Shown: positions 17,725-28,600 of the stretch, piece by piece
Position numbering within the stretch: the first letter of the stretch is position 1
Layout: each line of letters begins with the position of its first letter
Assembly (NCBI RefSeq): GCF_005405305.1
Contig: NZ_BJDU01000001.1
Coordinates: 246,791-310,790 of the forward strand
Source of the DNA: Companilactobacillus formosensis
GTDB lineage: Bacteria; Bacillota; Bacilli; Lactobacillales; Lactobacillaceae
Direction: 5' to 3'
DNA length: 64,000 nt
The notes under the pieces: generated by a model
The model's input: only the letters and a program-made list of their open reading frames with translations
Databases searched by the model: none
What the model was told of the DNA's origin: nothing
Program-made: the position numbers and the translations under genes

Positions 17725-19248
17725 GTGAAATTTAAAGAATTAGATTTAGATCCCAGATTATTGAGTGCCGTAGACGAAGCCGGTTTTGAAGAAACTACAC
17801 CTATTCAAGCTCAAACTATTCCACTAGTTATGACTGGCGCTGACGTTATCGGTCAAGCTCAAACTGGTACAGGTAAGACGGCAGCCTTTGGCTTACCATT
17901 GCTAAATGCCGTTGATACTCAATCTAGCGATATTCAAGCATTGATTATCTCACCAACTAGAGAATTAGCTATCCAAACACAAGAAGAATTGTATCGTTTG
18001 GGTAAGGAAAAGAAAGTTAAGGTTCAAAGTGTTTACGGTGGTTCTGATATCAGACGTCAAATCCGTGCGTTGAAGAATCACCCTCAAATTGTTGTCGGTA
18101 CACCGGGTAGAATGCTCGATCACATCAACCGTCACACTTTGAAGTTGCACAACGTTAAGACAGTTGTTCTTGATGAAGCTGATGAAATGCTAGATATGGG
18201 ATTCGTTGAAGATATCGAAAGTATCCTTTCTAACGTTCCTAACAAGCATCAAACATTGTTATTCTCAGCTACAATGCCAAAACCTATCATGAAGATTGCT
18301 GATAAGTTTATGAACGAACCAGAAGTAGTTAAGATCAAGTCAAAAGAATTAACTGCTGATAAGATTGAACAATACTTTGTTAAGGCTAAAGATTATGAAA
18401 AGTTCGACTTGATGACTCGTTTATTCGATGTTCAAGCTCCAGAATTAGCTTTGATCTTTGGTCGTACTAAGAGACGTGTTGATGAATTAACTCGTGGTTT
18501 ACAAGCTCGTGGCTACAACGCTGAAGGTATTCATGGTGACTTGTCACAAGACAAACGTACTAGCGTATTACGTAAGTTCAAGGCTGGTAAACTAGACTTC
18601 TTAGTTGCTACTGATGTGGCTGCTAGAGGTTTGGATATTTCAGGTGTATCACACGTTTACAACTATGATATTCCTCAAGATCCTGATAGTTATGTTCACC
18701 GTATTGGACGTACAGGACGTGCCGGACATTCTGGTGTGTCAGTAACATTTGTTACACCTAACGAAATGGGTTACTTACGTACAATCGAAAACTTGACTAA
18801 GAAACGTATGGAACCACTTGCTCCACCTACTGATAAAGAAGTTCTTAAAGGACAACTTGAATCAGTTAAGCAAGATATCAAGGATACTTTGGAACATGAC
18901 AAGCACCTTGATCGTTTTGATTCAGCCGTTCAAGAATTACTTGCTGAATATTCACCAGAAGACATCACTCGTATTTTCTTGAGTGAATCAATTAAGGATG
19001 CCGAGACAGTTCCTGTTAAGATTGCTCCTGAAAGACCACTTCCATCAAGAAAAGTTAGTCACAGTCGTTCTGGCCATGGTCGTCGTGGTAGATATAACGG
19101 TCACCGTGGTGGTAACAATGATCATCGTCGTCGTCGCAACAATGACCGTCGTGATGATAAAAAGGGTGGCAAACGTCGTGAAAATGACAACAGACGTCAT
19201 GGTCGCAGCAAGAAGTCATTCAAGATCAGAACTAATCTAGAAAAATAA
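17725..19248 (+). CDS. cshA: DEAD-box RNA helicase CshA
   Basis: ATP-dependent RNA helicase of the RNA degradosome and cold response. Motifs in order: Q motif [10 protein letters not shown], Walker [22 protein letters not shown] (Asp150-Asp153), SAT, and in the second RecA domain [16 protein letters not shown] and HRIGRTGR. The core ends near residue 365. A helical segment follows, then from about residue 440 a tail very rich in Arg, Lys, His, Asn and Gly, expected to bind RNA. 507 aa; start GTG at 17725 behind GGAGGAC. Ends at a clear terminator. Order murF-cshA-acpS-alr is common in lactobacilli. Confidence 0.95.
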   Translation: MKFKELDLDPRLLSAVDEAGFEETTPIQAQTIPLVMTGADVIGQAQTGTGKTAAFGLPLLNAVDTQSSDIQALIISPTRELAIQTQEELYRLGKEKKVKVQSVYGGSDIRRQIRALKNHPQIVVGTPGRMLDHINRHTLKLHNVKTVVLDEADEMLDMGFVEDIESILSNVPNKHQTLLFSATMPKPIMKIADKFMNEPEVVKIKSKELTADKIEQYFVKAKDYEKFDLMTRLFDVQAPELALIFGRTKRRVDELTRGLQARGYNAEGIHGDLSQDKRTSVLRKFKAGKLDFLVATDVAARGLDISGVSHVYNYDIPQDPDSYVHRIGRTGRAGHSGVSVTFVTPNEMGYLRTIENLTKKRMEPLAPPTDKEVLKGQLESVKQDIKDTLEHDKHLDRFDSAVQELLAEYSPEDITRIFLSESIKDAETVPVKIAPERPLPSRKVSHSRSGHGRRGRYNGHRGGNNDHRRRRNNDRRDDKKGGKRRENDNRRHGRSKKSFKIRTNLEK

Positions 19249-19265
19249 TTAATTAAATAAAAAAA

Positions 19266-19298
19266 GACAAGGTAAATTATTTTACTTTGTCTTTTTTT
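19266..19298 (+). terminator. Terminator after cshA
   Basis: GACAAGGTAAA/TTTACTTTGTC hairpin with a TTAT loop and a seven-T tail. Confidence 0.9.
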
Positions 19299-19490
19299 GT
19301 ACAGTAAAATGAGTCTAAGGGATTTGTAGATAATTGTTGGACTTGTAAAGTAAGTTAATAATGCTATGATTTAGGCTTAAGGTTACACGAGTCAGTAATT
19401 TGTCGCACTTTTTTGTTAATTTGAACTGCAAAAAAATTATTTTCATGAAATAATTATGTCGTTCTTGAAAAAATGGAAGGAAGGTTACGT

Positions 19491-19853
19491 ATGATCAAAG
19501 GATTAGGTATCGATATTGCTGAGATTAGTCGAGTTAAGCAAATTTATGGTCGCCATCCTAGATTTTTGGAAAAGATTTTGAACGCCGATGAAATTGAAGT
19601 TTTCAACTCTCTCAATACCGAAAAAGCTAAGATGACTTATTTAACAGGTCGTTTTTCTGTAAAGGAAGCTTTCACTAAAGCAATGGGAACCGGTTTAGTC
19701 GGTATCGGTTTTCATGATTTGAGTGTTTTGAATCATCCATCTGGTCAACCATTTATTAAAACAGAGCTCTTCAAAGGTAATATTCATGTCTCAATTTCAG
19801 ATACAGATGAACTAGTAATAACAGAAGTTATTCTAGAGGAGGAAGAAAAATAA
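19491..19853 (+). CDS. acpS: Holo-[acyl-carrier-protein] synthase
   Basis: Transfers 4'-phosphopantetheine from CoA to acyl carrier protein. GLGIDIAEISR at the N-terminus holds the metal-binding Asp, and GRFSVKEAFTKAMGTG is the second signature. 120 aa from the ATG at 19491, which follows GGAAGGAAGG; an upstream in-frame ATG is less likely. Its stop overlaps the alr start by one base (TAATG), so translation is coupled. Confidence 0.95.
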   Translation: MIKGLGIDIAEISRVKQIYGRHPRFLEKILNADEIEVFNSLNTEKAKMTYLTGRFSVKEAFTKAMGTGLVGIGFHDLSVLNHPSGQPFIKTELFKGNIHVSISDTDELVITEVILEEEEK

Positions 19854-20965
19854 TGTTGCCATCAATTCATCGTCCTGCTTACGTGGAAGTTGATTTAGGG
19901 AAGTTAAAAAAGAATCTCCAAAATGAATTAAACTCAGTACCAAAGGGTACCAAAGTATTTGCGGTCGTGAAAGCTAATGCCTATGGACACGGATTAGTTA
20001 AAGTTGCCAAAAGCGAAATCGAATTTGGTGCAAGCGGATTGTGTGTTGCTACTTTGGACGAAGCCCTAGAAATCCGTAACAGTGGCGTAGAAGCTCCTAT
20101 TTTAGTTTTAGGTATAATTCCTGTCGAGTACGCTAAAGTCGCCGCACAAGCTAATATTTCGGTAACTGTGGGTGATTTAGACTGGTTGAAGGTTGCCGTA
20201 CAGTTAAGAACGTCCAATTTGCGTGTTCATTTAGGAATTGACAGTGGTATGGGTCGAATTGGTTTTCAAACAAAAGCTGATTTAGTTGCTGCCTGCAATT
20301 TCTTGAATGAGCATCAAGAAGCCTTTATTCCCGAAGGATTATTTACACATTTTGCTACAGCTGATAGTCCTGATGAAAACTACTTTGAAAAACAAGTTCA
20401 ACGTTTCAAAGAAATGTCAACGGACTTACCAACAAAATTCACCTATGTTCACTGTGCTAATTCAGCTACGGCATTGTGGCACAAGGATTTAGCCATCAAT
20501 ATGGTTAGATATGGAATTGCTTTGTATGGCTTGAATCCATCACAAACTGATATCACATCATTACCATACAAACTAGAACCAGCTCTCAGCTTGTATTCAG
20601 AATTAGTTTTCGTTAAGAAAATCAAAGCCGGTCAAAGTGTCGGTTATGGCGCAACTTATACTGCCAAAGAAGACGAATGGATCGGAACAGTTCCAATCGG
20701 TTACGCTGACGGTTGGTTGAGAAGAATGCAAGGCAGTGACGTTTTGATCAATGGTCAACGTTGTCAAAATGTCGGTCGAATTTGTATGGATCAATTCATG
20801 GTCAGATTGCCAAAAGAATTACCAGTTGGAACTAAAGTTACTATTTTGGGCAAAGATGGCGACCAAGAAATCACCGCAACCGATGCTGCTAAATATGCTG
20901 GTACGATTAATTACGAAATACTCTGCAGCTTGAGTGAAAGATTACCTCGAGTTTATAAGAAATAA
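19853..20965 (+). CDS. alr: Alanine racemase
   Basis: PLP enzyme interconverting L- and D-alanine for peptidoglycan and teichoic acid D-alanylation. The PLP lysine is Lys40 in AVVKANAYGHG; the second catalytic base is the Tyr of SVGYGATYTA (around residue 264); CMDQFMV follows. 370 aa, normal length. It forms a coupled pair with acpS. The next gene across the repeat block, ald, also acts on L-alanine. Confidence 0.97.
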   Translation: MLPSIHRPAYVEVDLGKLKKNLQNELNSVPKGTKVFAVVKANAYGHGLVKVAKSEIEFGASGLCVATLDEALEIRNSGVEAPILVLGIIPVEYAKVAAQANISVTVGDLDWLKVAVQLRTSNLRVHLGIDSGMGRIGFQTKADLVAACNFLNEHQEAFIPEGLFTHFATADSPDENYFEKQVQRFKEMSTDLPTKFTYVHCANSATALWHKDLAINMVRYGIALYGLNPSQTDITSLPYKLEPALSLYSELVFVKKIKAGQSVGYGATYTAKEDEWIGTVPIGYADGWLRRMQGSDVLINGQRCQNVGRICMDQFMVRLPKELPVGTKVTILGKDGDQEITATDAAKYAGTINYEILCSLSERLPRVYKK

Positions 20966-20973
20966 TCTTTTTA

Positions 20974-21065
20974 GTTAGTGCATTGCTGCCGTCGTCCGTT
21001 CGGCCCTGGAAAATTGCTGAAATTTCACAACTGAGCATTTTCCAGGACCTCACTCCCGACTAGAT
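20974..21065 (+). repeat. Structured intergenic repeat, copy B
   Basis: Begins GTTAGTG and GCCGTCGTCCG (20988-20998), like the other copies. It has a strong hairpin, CCTGGAAAATTGCT (21005-21018) with AGCATTTTCCAGG (21034-21046), one bulged T, and ends TCACTCCCGACTAGAT (21050-21065), which recurs inverted at 21235-21250. It starts 9 bases past the alr stop. No coding potential. Confidence 0.65.
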
Positions 21066-21106
21066 AGTGATATCTATCTTTATATAAATTACTTCAAGAA
21101 ATTAAA

Positions 21107-21166
21107 AGAAGATATTATTGGAATTGCAGTACATTGCTGTGATTCCAGTAGTATCTTCTTTTTTAT
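21107..21166 (+). terminator. Strong terminator downstream of alr and repeat B
   Basis: AGAAGATA...GGAAT..CAG pairs with CTG..ATTCC...TATCTTCT (21107-21158), followed by TTTTTTA. It probably ends the acpS-alr transcript, which would then include repeat B in its 3' end, or ends a short RNA made from copy B. Confidence 0.8.
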
Positions 21167-21234
21167 TATGCTACAAAGAAATAGAGTAGTTATTCATAAA
21201 GTATGTGTCTAATTCTATTCAAATAGAAATTGAA

Positions 21235-21304
21235 ATCTAGTCGGGAGTGAAAATCTTGTGGCGGCTCAATGGATAAATTTCTCTTGGCAATTTATTGGTT
21301 CTTA
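21235..21304 (+). repeat. Structured intergenic repeat, copy D
   Basis: Opens with ATCTAGTCGGGAGTGA, the exact reverse complement of the end of copy B, continues AAATCTTGTGGCGG, and ends GGCAATTTATTGGTTCTTA (21286-21304). The same order of modules, read on the other strand, makes up the copy at 21603-21726. Confidence 0.6.
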
Positions 21305-21314
21305 CTAAAAGTTG

Positions 21315-21504
21315 GTTAGTGTTAATTGCCGTCTTCCACACAAACCCTGTGATTGGCTGGAACGCTGCCGACGCAACTTGGAGCCTTTGCTAAGCCCAAA
21401 ATCGGGCAAAGTCTTCAAGATTGGTCTTATTCTAAGCAACAAGTTGCTAAGAATAATTTGGCGGCTGAGCCATCACAGGGCTTGTGCTCCAGACTAAATC
21501 CTGG
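21315..21504 (+). repeat. Structured intergenic repeat, copy E (large branched fold)
   Basis: First 61 bases match copy A at 59 positions. Outer arms CACAAACCCTGTGATTGGCT (21339-21358) and AGCCATCACAGGGCTTGTG (21468-21486) close a domain holding a CTTTGC...GCCC/GGGCAAAG hairpin (about 21384-21411) and a 14-bp hairpin TTATTCTAAGCAAC/GTTGCTAAGAATAA (21427-21456). It ends CTCCAGACTAAATCCTGG. Copy A has G at the position where E has a mismatched A in the outer stem. Could be a structured RNA of about 190 nt. Confidence 0.65.
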
Positions 21505-21602
21505 TTCTATTATTTATTTTATTTAATTCAAAAAATAAACTTACATACAACTAACACATTGAAGATGGAACTTCTCTGCATTTTTATATAACCAAACCAT
21601 GA

Positions 21603-21726
21603 TAAGAACCAATTTATTGCCTAGTGAAAAACCGAGTTTTGAGCTTTTGCGTCTTTGGGGCCATGCAAAAGCTCAAAATCGTGTCAGCCATGTTCCAGCC
21701 AGCCACAGGATTTTCACGGACGACGG
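21603..21726 (-). repeat. Structured intergenic repeat, copy F (minus strand)
   Basis: Read on the minus strand it starts CCGTCGTCCGTGAAAATCCTG, carries TGGCTGGAAC as in copies A and E, then a long hairpin whose arms lie at 21633-21650 and 21665-21681 (GAGCTTTTGC core), and ends GGCAATAAATTGGTTCTTA, matching the end of copy D in 17 of 19 positions. Its right edge is 24 bases from the ald -35 box. Confidence 0.6.
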
Positions 21727-21749
21727 AAGTTTCTTACCTATTGTCAAAT

Positions 21750-21778
21750 TTGAGAACGTTTTCAGTCTATGATATGAT
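21750..21778 (+). promoter_or_regulatory. ald promoter overlapped by a cre site
   Basis: TTGAGA (21750-21755), 17-base spacer and TATGAT (21773-21778). Between and overlapping these is TGAGAACGTTTTCA (21751-21764), matching the CcpA consensus TGWAANCGNTNWCA at all fixed positions but one. A CcpA dimer there would block RNA polymerase, so ald is predicted to be shut off on preferred sugars. Confidence 0.65.
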
Positions 21779-21823
21779 ATATTATATTGCTAATAAATTC
21801 ACAATAAGGAGGATTCATATTTT

Positions 21824-22939
21824 ATGAAAGTTGGTATACCAAAAGAACTCAAAAACCAAGAGGAACGTGTTGGTTCTACTCCCGATGGAGTAGTAGGACT
21901 GGTCAAAGCTGGACATACTGTTTTAGTGGAGAAAAATGCGGGTATCGGTTCCGGATATACTGACCAACAATATATTGATGCCGGAGCTACAATTGCTGAT
22001 GTAGCAGAGGTTTGGGACTCTGACATGATTATTAAGGTTAAAGAACCAATTGAAACAGAGTACAAGTATTTCAAGGAAGGTCAAATAATTTATACTTACT
22101 TGCATTTAGCTGCCAATAAGAAATTAACAGATGCATTGCTAGCAAGTAAAACAACTGGAATTGCTTATGAAACGATGGTTGGACCAAATGGTGGCTTGCC
22201 ATTGCTTTTCCCAATGAGTGAGATTGCAGGACGTATGGCAGTTCAAGTCGGAGCTCATTTCTTGGAAGAACCACATCAAGGTAAAGGGTTGTTATTGAGT
22301 GGTGTACCAGGAGTTAAAAAAGGTAAAGTTACGATTATCGGTGGGGGAACAGTTGGTGTCAATGCAGCCAAAATAGCCATCGGTATGGGTGCTGAAGTAA
22401 CGCTACTAGATATTAATCCACAACGTTTAGTAGAAATTGAAGATATCTTCGATGGCAAGATTCAAACATTGATGTCGAATGCTCAAAATATTGCTAAATG
22501 CGTTAAGGACTCTGATTTGGTAGTTGGGGCAGTTTTGATTCCAGGTGCTGCTACGCCAAAATTGGTGACTGAAGAAATGATTGCATCGATGGAGCCTGGT
22601 TCAGTAGTCGTTGATATTCCTATCGATCAAGGTGGATTATTTGAAACTAGTGTGAAAGCTACAACTCACGAGGATCCAGTTTACTTGTCCCACGGCGTTG
22701 TTCACTATACAGTCGCAAATATTCCTGGGGCTGTGCCAAAAACAGCTACACAAGCCTTATCTGGCGTTACAATGCCATACGCAGTTGAGATTGCTAATCA
22801 AGGTATTGCAGCAATTGAAAATAAAACTATTAAGACTGGTGTTAATACTTACCAAGGTAATTTAACCGAAAAGGCTGTCGCTGACAGTTTAGATATGAAA
22901 TATGTTTCATTAGATGATTTAGTAAAAGTTGAAGTTTAG
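21824..22939 (+). CDS. ald: Alanine dehydrogenase
   Basis: NAD-dependent, reversible oxidative deamination of L-alanine to pyruvate and ammonia. [17 protein letters not shown] opens the protein, the substrate-binding segment IKVKEP follows, and the Rossmann motif [13 protein letters not shown] sits near residues 169-181. 371 aa, the normal length. RBS AAGGAGG at 21807-21813. It has its own promoter with a cre site and its own terminator. It lies next to alr, across the repeat block. Confidence 0.96.
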   Translation: MKVGIPKELKNQEERVGSTPDGVVGLVKAGHTVLVEKNAGIGSGYTDQQYIDAGATIADVAEVWDSDMIIKVKEPIETEYKYFKEGQIIYTYLHLAANKKLTDALLASKTTGIAYETMVGPNGGLPLLFPMSEIAGRMAVQVGAHFLEEPHQGKGLLLSGVPGVKKGKVTIIGGGTVGVNAAKIAIGMGAEVTLLDINPQRLVEIEDIFDGKIQTLMSNAQNIAKCVKDSDLVVGAVLIPGAATPKLVTEEMIASMEPGSVVVDIPIDQGGLFETSVKATTHEDPVYLSHGVVHYTVANIPGAVPKTATQALSGVTMPYAVEIANQGIAAIENKTIKTGVNTYQGNLTEKAVADSLDMKYVSLDDLVKVEV

Positions 22940-22946
22940 AAATAAA

Positions 22947-22990
22947 AAATCCTTACTAGCTGTGTGGTTGACAGTTAGTAAGGATTTTTG
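22947..22990 (+). terminator. Terminator after ald
   Basis: AAATCCTTACTAGCTGT (22947-22963) pairs with ACAGTTAGTAAGGATTT (22971-22987) with one mismatch, followed by Ts. The near-palindrome keeps both strands open for translation, which creates false reading frames here. Confidence 0.85.
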
Positions 22991-23046
22991 GTTTTGTTTT
23001 GGAAACGGTTTTGTTTTAGAAACAGTATATATTTGTATTTCCCAAA

Positions 23047-23123
23047 ACGGCTTACCGTGGTGGATTAGATTGATGAACTGTTTGCTGCGTAAACAATTAA
23101 AAATTAAATCAACTTTGGTAAGC
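23047..23123. other. Inverted-repeat region between ald and the CBS gene
   Basis: GCTTACC (about 23051-23057) and GGTAAGC (about 23117-23123) frame a segment holding TGTTTGCTGCGTAAACA, a small internal hairpin. It lies 11 bases past the stop of the minus-strand CBS gene and could be its terminator, although no long T-run follows. Reading frames of 60-100 codons on both strands across this part look fortuitous. Confidence 0.35.
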
Positions 23124-23133
23124 AACACTATTA

Positions 23134-23796
23134 TTATAATGTATTTTTGTCGAGAATTTTACCTGATTTTAAATCATCGATTTCAGAAACAACAAAACTC
23201 TTCTTTTCAAGGCGTTTGATAATTTCTTTTAATGTTTCGATATCAGTTCCAGATGGTAATGTGAAGAGCGTTCTGCGGACTACTTCGTTTGACTTGGCAT
23301 CCAAAGTCATACAAGCAGCTACGGAAACGTATTTAGCAAAAATCTTTGACATTTTTTCAAGATCGCCACGGTCGCCAGAAGAACTGACGGTCAAAACATA
23401 ACTACTAAGATCGAGATTCCAAGCATCTGACAACATACTCAAAAGTCTTGAGTGAGTTAAGATACCATAGAAGAGATTATTTTCGTCTAGAACAGCGATG
23501 TAAGGAAGATCCTTAATGTTGAAGAAGACTTTGAAAAATGGTGAATCTACACTAATAGTTTTAGTAGCATTTTTCATCAAAGTAGTTACAGGCAAGTTCA
23601 TGTCGCCACCACGTGACTTGTGACGATAGATGTGCATCTTGTAAATATTACCCCTGAATATTTGTCCACTCTCATCCAAAATTGGCACACAACGGAAACC
23701 AGAGTCTTCTAGAACCTTTAAAGCTTCTTCCAGTGTAACTGTTTCTTTGACAGTAGTAAGCTTATCTTTTTTTAGTACAAGTGATTTAACTAACAT
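23134..23796 (-). CDS. Tandem CBS-domain protein, CbpA-like
   Basis: A 220-aa soluble protein without an enzyme domain. Two CBS motifs cover about residues 1-140 (VLEDSGFRCVPILDESG, then LPYIAVLDENNLFYGILTHSRLL), and an ACT-like fold follows (SSYVLTVSSSGDRGDLEKMSKIF). The CBS plus ACT layout resembles Listeria CbpA, a c-di-AMP receptor; ligand binding here is inferred only. It lies downstream of ldh, separated by a terminator, so it is probably expressed from the 55-base interval between that terminator and its start, though no clear promoter was seen. Confidence 0.75.
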   Translation of the reverse strand: MLVKSLVLKKDKLTTVKETVTLEEALKVLEDSGFRCVPILDESGQIFRGNIYKMHIYRHKSRGGDMNLPVTTLMKNATKTISVDSPFFKVFFNIKDLPYIAVLDENNLFYGILTHSRLLSMLSDAWNLDLSSYVLTVSSSGDRGDLEKMSKIFAKYVSVAACMTLDAKSNEVVRRTLFTLPSGTDIETLKEIIKRLEKKSFVVSEIDDLKSGKILDKNTL

Positions 23797-23851
23797 ATAT
23801 ATTCACATCCAATCTAACTATAATTGAATTAATAATACAGTAATTCGGGAT

Positions 23852-23899
23852 AAAAAAAAAGCTGGAAACAAATTATTCATTTGTCTCAAGCTTTTTTTG
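23852..23899 (-). terminator. Terminator of ldh
   Basis: Arms at 23860-23873 and 23879-23892 (AGCTGGAAACAAAT with ATTTGTCTCAAGCT, two mismatches), with A-run on one side and T-run on the other. On the minus strand it lies 17 bases past the ldh stop. Confidence 0.85.
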
Positions 23900-23915
23900 A
23901 TCGGTAATCAATAGA

Positions 23916-24908
<993 letters not shown>

Positions 24909-24940
24909 TCATCCCTTCGAAAATAATATGTTCCTGACCC

Positions 24941-24970
24941 ATTATACAAATAATTTGGGTAAATAAACAA
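24941..24970 (-). promoter_or_regulatory. Predicted promoter of ldh
   Basis: On the minus strand TTGTTT (24965-24970), an 18-base spacer and a perfect TATAAT (24941-24946), 42 bases before the start codon. Confidence 0.6.
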
Positions 24971-25009
24971 GCTGATTGTGAAAAAAGTGAAAATTTAGTA
25001 TTTTTTAAA

Positions 25010-25018
25010 TGATATAAT
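25010..25018 (+). promoter_or_regulatory. Extended -10 element before pth
   Basis: TGATATAAT: perfect TATAAT at 25013-25018 with TG one base upstream. No good -35 is seen. It would start the long pth-to-hpt transcript. Confidence 0.45.
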
Positions 25019-25045
25019 GTAAGTTCGAAATGAGGTATTAATAAT

Positions 25046-25603
25046 ATGAAACTAATTGTTGGCTTAGGTAATCCAGGTAAGAAATATGATCGTACGAAGC
25101 ATAATATGGGCTTTATGACTATTGATAGATTGATGAACGAATACGGTCAAACACAAATGAAAAAAGATTTTGAAGCACAATACTGTAAATTTAAAGTTGA
25201 TGGCGAGACAGTTTTCCTTGTTAAACCTTTAACGTTTATGAATGAATCAGGTAGAGCGGTAAAATTTTTGATGGGCTACTACCAAATTAGAACTGATGAA
25301 TTGATGGTTATTCAAGACGATCTTGATATGCCAATTGGTAAAGTTCGATTAAGAACGAAGGGTTCTGCTGGTGGTCACAATGGTATTAAGAGTATAATCT
25401 CAGCTGTAGGTACCAAAGACTTCAATCGTATTAAAATTGGTATACAGCATCCTGATAAACAAACCGTTGTCAACTGGGTTTTGACGCCATTTTCTAAGGA
25501 TCAAGAGCCAGTAGCTTTGTCTGGAATCGATAAAGCTGTTGATATGGTTAAGGATTGGGTCAGTGGCAGTACTGCTGATCAGTTAATGAATAAATACAAT
25601 TAG
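25046..25603 (+). CDS. pth: Peptidyl-tRNA hydrolase
   Basis: Releases peptides from prematurely dropped peptidyl-tRNA. The N-terminus KLIVGLGNPGKKYDRTKHNMGF contains the catalytic His and Asn region; VKPLTFMNESG and IQDDLDMPIGKVR (catalytic Asp) follow, and GSAGGHNGIKSI is conserved. 185 aa. First gene of the block pth-mfd-flippase-rqcP-divIC-S1-tilS-hpt, ordered as in Bacillus spoVC to hprT. Confidence 0.97.
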   Translation: MKLIVGLGNPGKKYDRTKHNMGFMTIDRLMNEYGQTQMKKDFEAQYCKFKVDGETVFLVKPLTFMNESGRAVKFLMGYYQIRTDELMVIQDDLDMPIGKVRLRTKGSAGGHNGIKSIISAVGTKDFNRIKIGIQHPDKQTVVNWVLTPFSKDQEPVALSGIDKAVDMVKDWVSGSTADQLMNKYN

Positions 25604-25624
25604 AATTATAAAAGGGGGCAAAAA

Positions 25625-28600
25625 TTGAATTTAATAAATTTCATAACGAATAAGCTCGACCTTGGGGAATTTATTAATCAAGTTAAGCCAGAGACGAAAA
25701 ATGTCTTAACCGGCTTGACGGGATCAACGATTTCCCTTTTTGCATTGGAAGCATTAAGGAAAACGGGTAAAAAATTATTGATCGTGGAAAATACGAATTT
25801 TCATGCCAATAAAATTTATGATGATTTGAATTTGTTAGACAGTGATATTGTCCATATTTTTCCAGTTGAAGAATCAATTTCAACTGAGTTAGCTACTAGT
25901 TCACCAGATGAATTAAGCCAGAGAATTGATTCTTTGAGTTTTTTGATCAGCGATGAACCGGGAATTTTAGTGACGTCAGTATCCGGCTTGGAGTATGAAT
26001 TATCGACGCCAGAATTGTTCAAATCAGCTCAACTAAAAATTAAAGTTGACGAAGAATACGATTTGGAAGACTTAAATCAAGAATTTGTCCAAATGGGTTA
26101 CGTTAAAGAAAAATTGGTTGCTAAACCCGGGGATTTTGCTATCCGTGGGGATATTGTCGACATTTATCCTTTGACAGTAGATAATCCAGTCCGAATCGAT
26201 TTTTTTGGCAATCAAGTAGAAAAAATTAAATTCTTCGATACTGAAACGCAACGTAGCATGGATACGTTAGAAAAGATTGAAGTACTTCCTGCTAAGGACC
26301 GAATTGTAACAGATGAGCAAGTCATTAAAGCTTTGGATAAGCTGCAGAAGAGCTATCAAAAGCAATTAACTTCGACCGACGATAAAGATATCAAAGATAA
26401 TTTGGAGATTTCTTTTGGACAAACAATTGCCGAGTTGTCTGAAGGAATGCGTCCAGAAAATATTGGTCGAATTGCTGATTACGTTTTTGAAACTCCCAAT
26501 AGTCTATTAGATTATTTGCAAGCTGATGATTTGGTGATTTTTGATGAGTACAATCGTTTGATCGAACAATCTAACGACAATCGGTCTGAAAACGAATCAT
26601 GGTTAGCCAGTCAGTTGGAATTTGGGAAAGCTTTGCCTGAACAAAAAATTCGTCAAAACTTTGTGGAAAATATTAAAAAATATCTCCATGGACAAATCTA
26701 TTTGTCGGCTTTTCAACAAGGTATGGGGCGGATGCGTCTGAATCAATTGCAAGATGTCTCTGTTCGTTCAATGCAACAGTTCTTCAGTCAAATGCCTCTT
26801 TTAAAATCTGAAGTAGAACGTTGGCAAAAGCAAGAATATACCGTAATTTTAGCTATAAGTAACGAAAAAAGAATCGATGCTATCAATAATACTTTGACCG
26901 ACTTTGGCATCAAAGCTACGTTGACGACTGAAGATAAAGTGATTGCTGATCAAACGCAAATCATGAATGCTAGTTTGAGTTCCGGTTTTGAAATGCCAGA
27001 AGAAAAATTAGCGGTAATTACAGAAAAAGAATTGTTTAACCGTCAACCTAAGAAGCGTCGTCATCAAACTTTGGCTAATGCAGAAAGATTGAAGAGTTAT
27101 AACGAATTAAAGCCAGGCGACTACGTTGTTCACGTCAATCATGGTATTGGTAAATTCGTCGGTATGCAGACAATGGAAGTCGACGGTAAACATCAAGATT
27201 ATATTACAATCGAGTATCGTGACGACGGGCGTTTGTTCATTCCTGTTACGCAATTGGACATGGTACAAAAGTATGTTTCTGCCGAAGGTAAATCACCTAG
27301 AATCAATAAATTAGGTGGCAATGAATGGCAAAAGACTAAACGTAAAGTTCAATCTAACATTGAAGATATTGCTGATGATTTGATTGATTTGTATGCTAAG
27401 CGTGAAGCTGAAAAAGGTTTTGCTTTTCCAAAAGATGACTCGATGCAACATGATTTCGACAATGCTTTTCCTTATCCAGAAACACCGGATCAATTGCGTT
27501 CAATCGACGAAATCAAACGTGATATGGAAAAACCTCATCCAATGGATCGTTTGTTAGTCGGGGATGTTGGTTTTGGTAAGACTGAAGTAGCTTTAAGAGC
27601 TGCCTTTAAAGCTGTTGAGGCTGGCAAACAAGTTGTCTTCTTAGCACCAACGACTTTATTAGTTCAACAACATTACGAAACTATGAAGGAACGCTTCGAA
27701 GGATTTCCTGTTAACATTGGTATTTTGTCACGTTTTCAAACTAGAAAACAAAGTAAGGAAACGATTGAACAATTAGCTGATGGTCAGTTAGATATCATTG
27801 TCGGAACGCATCGTTTGTTGTCAAAGGACGTTAAATTCAATGATATTGGACTTTTGATCATTGATGAGGAACAACGTTTTGGCGTTAAGCACAAGGAAAA
27901 AATTAAACAGCTAAAAGCCAATGTTGATGTCTTGACTTTAACAGCCACACCAATTCCTAGAACGTTGAATATGTCGATGCTAGGTGTACGTGATCTTTCT
28001 TTGATTGAAACAGCTCCTAGTAATCGTTATCCAGTCCAAACTTATGTGATGGAACAAAATTACGAAGTCATTGCGGGTGCTATCAAACGAGAAATGGCTC
28101 GTGGTGGACAAGTCTTTTATTTGCACAATCGAGTTGAAGACATGGATCAAGTGGCTGAACAATTACAGGCTTTAGTACCTGATGCGAGAATTGCGACTGC
28201 TCATGGGCGGATGAATGAAACTCAGATGGAAGGCGTAATTGCTGACTATTTGAACGGTGAATATGATGTTTTGGTAACGACTACTATTATTGAAACTGGT
28301 GTCGACATGCCAAATACCAATACTTTGATTGTTGAAAATGCGGACCGCTATGGTTTGTCACAGCTTTATCAAATCAGAGGTCGAGTAGGTCGTTCCAGTC
28401 GAGTAGCCTATGCTTACTTGATGTATCGTCCAAACAAAGTTTTAACTGAGGTCGGCGAACAACGTCTTGAAGCGATTAAGAATTTTACGGAATTAGGTTC
28501 TGGATTCAAGATTGCCATGCGTGACTTGTCGATTCGTGGTGCCGGTAATTTGCTTGGTAAACAACAACACGGTTTCATCGATTCGGTTGGATTTGACTTA

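Noticed and set aside
21312-21497. 61-codon reading frame over repeat copy E
   Set aside because: The sequence is dominated by inverted repeats and the near-identical copy at 4503 does not keep the frame beyond the shared block.
22999-23013. cre-like TGGAAACGGTTTTG downstream of ald
   Set aside because: Several mismatches to the consensus and no promoter next to it.
22919-23219. Overlapping reading frames on both strands (about 70 and 96 codons) after ald
   Set aside because: They arise because the ald terminator is a near-palindrome that stays open on both strands. Neither has a convincing ribosome site or family resemblance.
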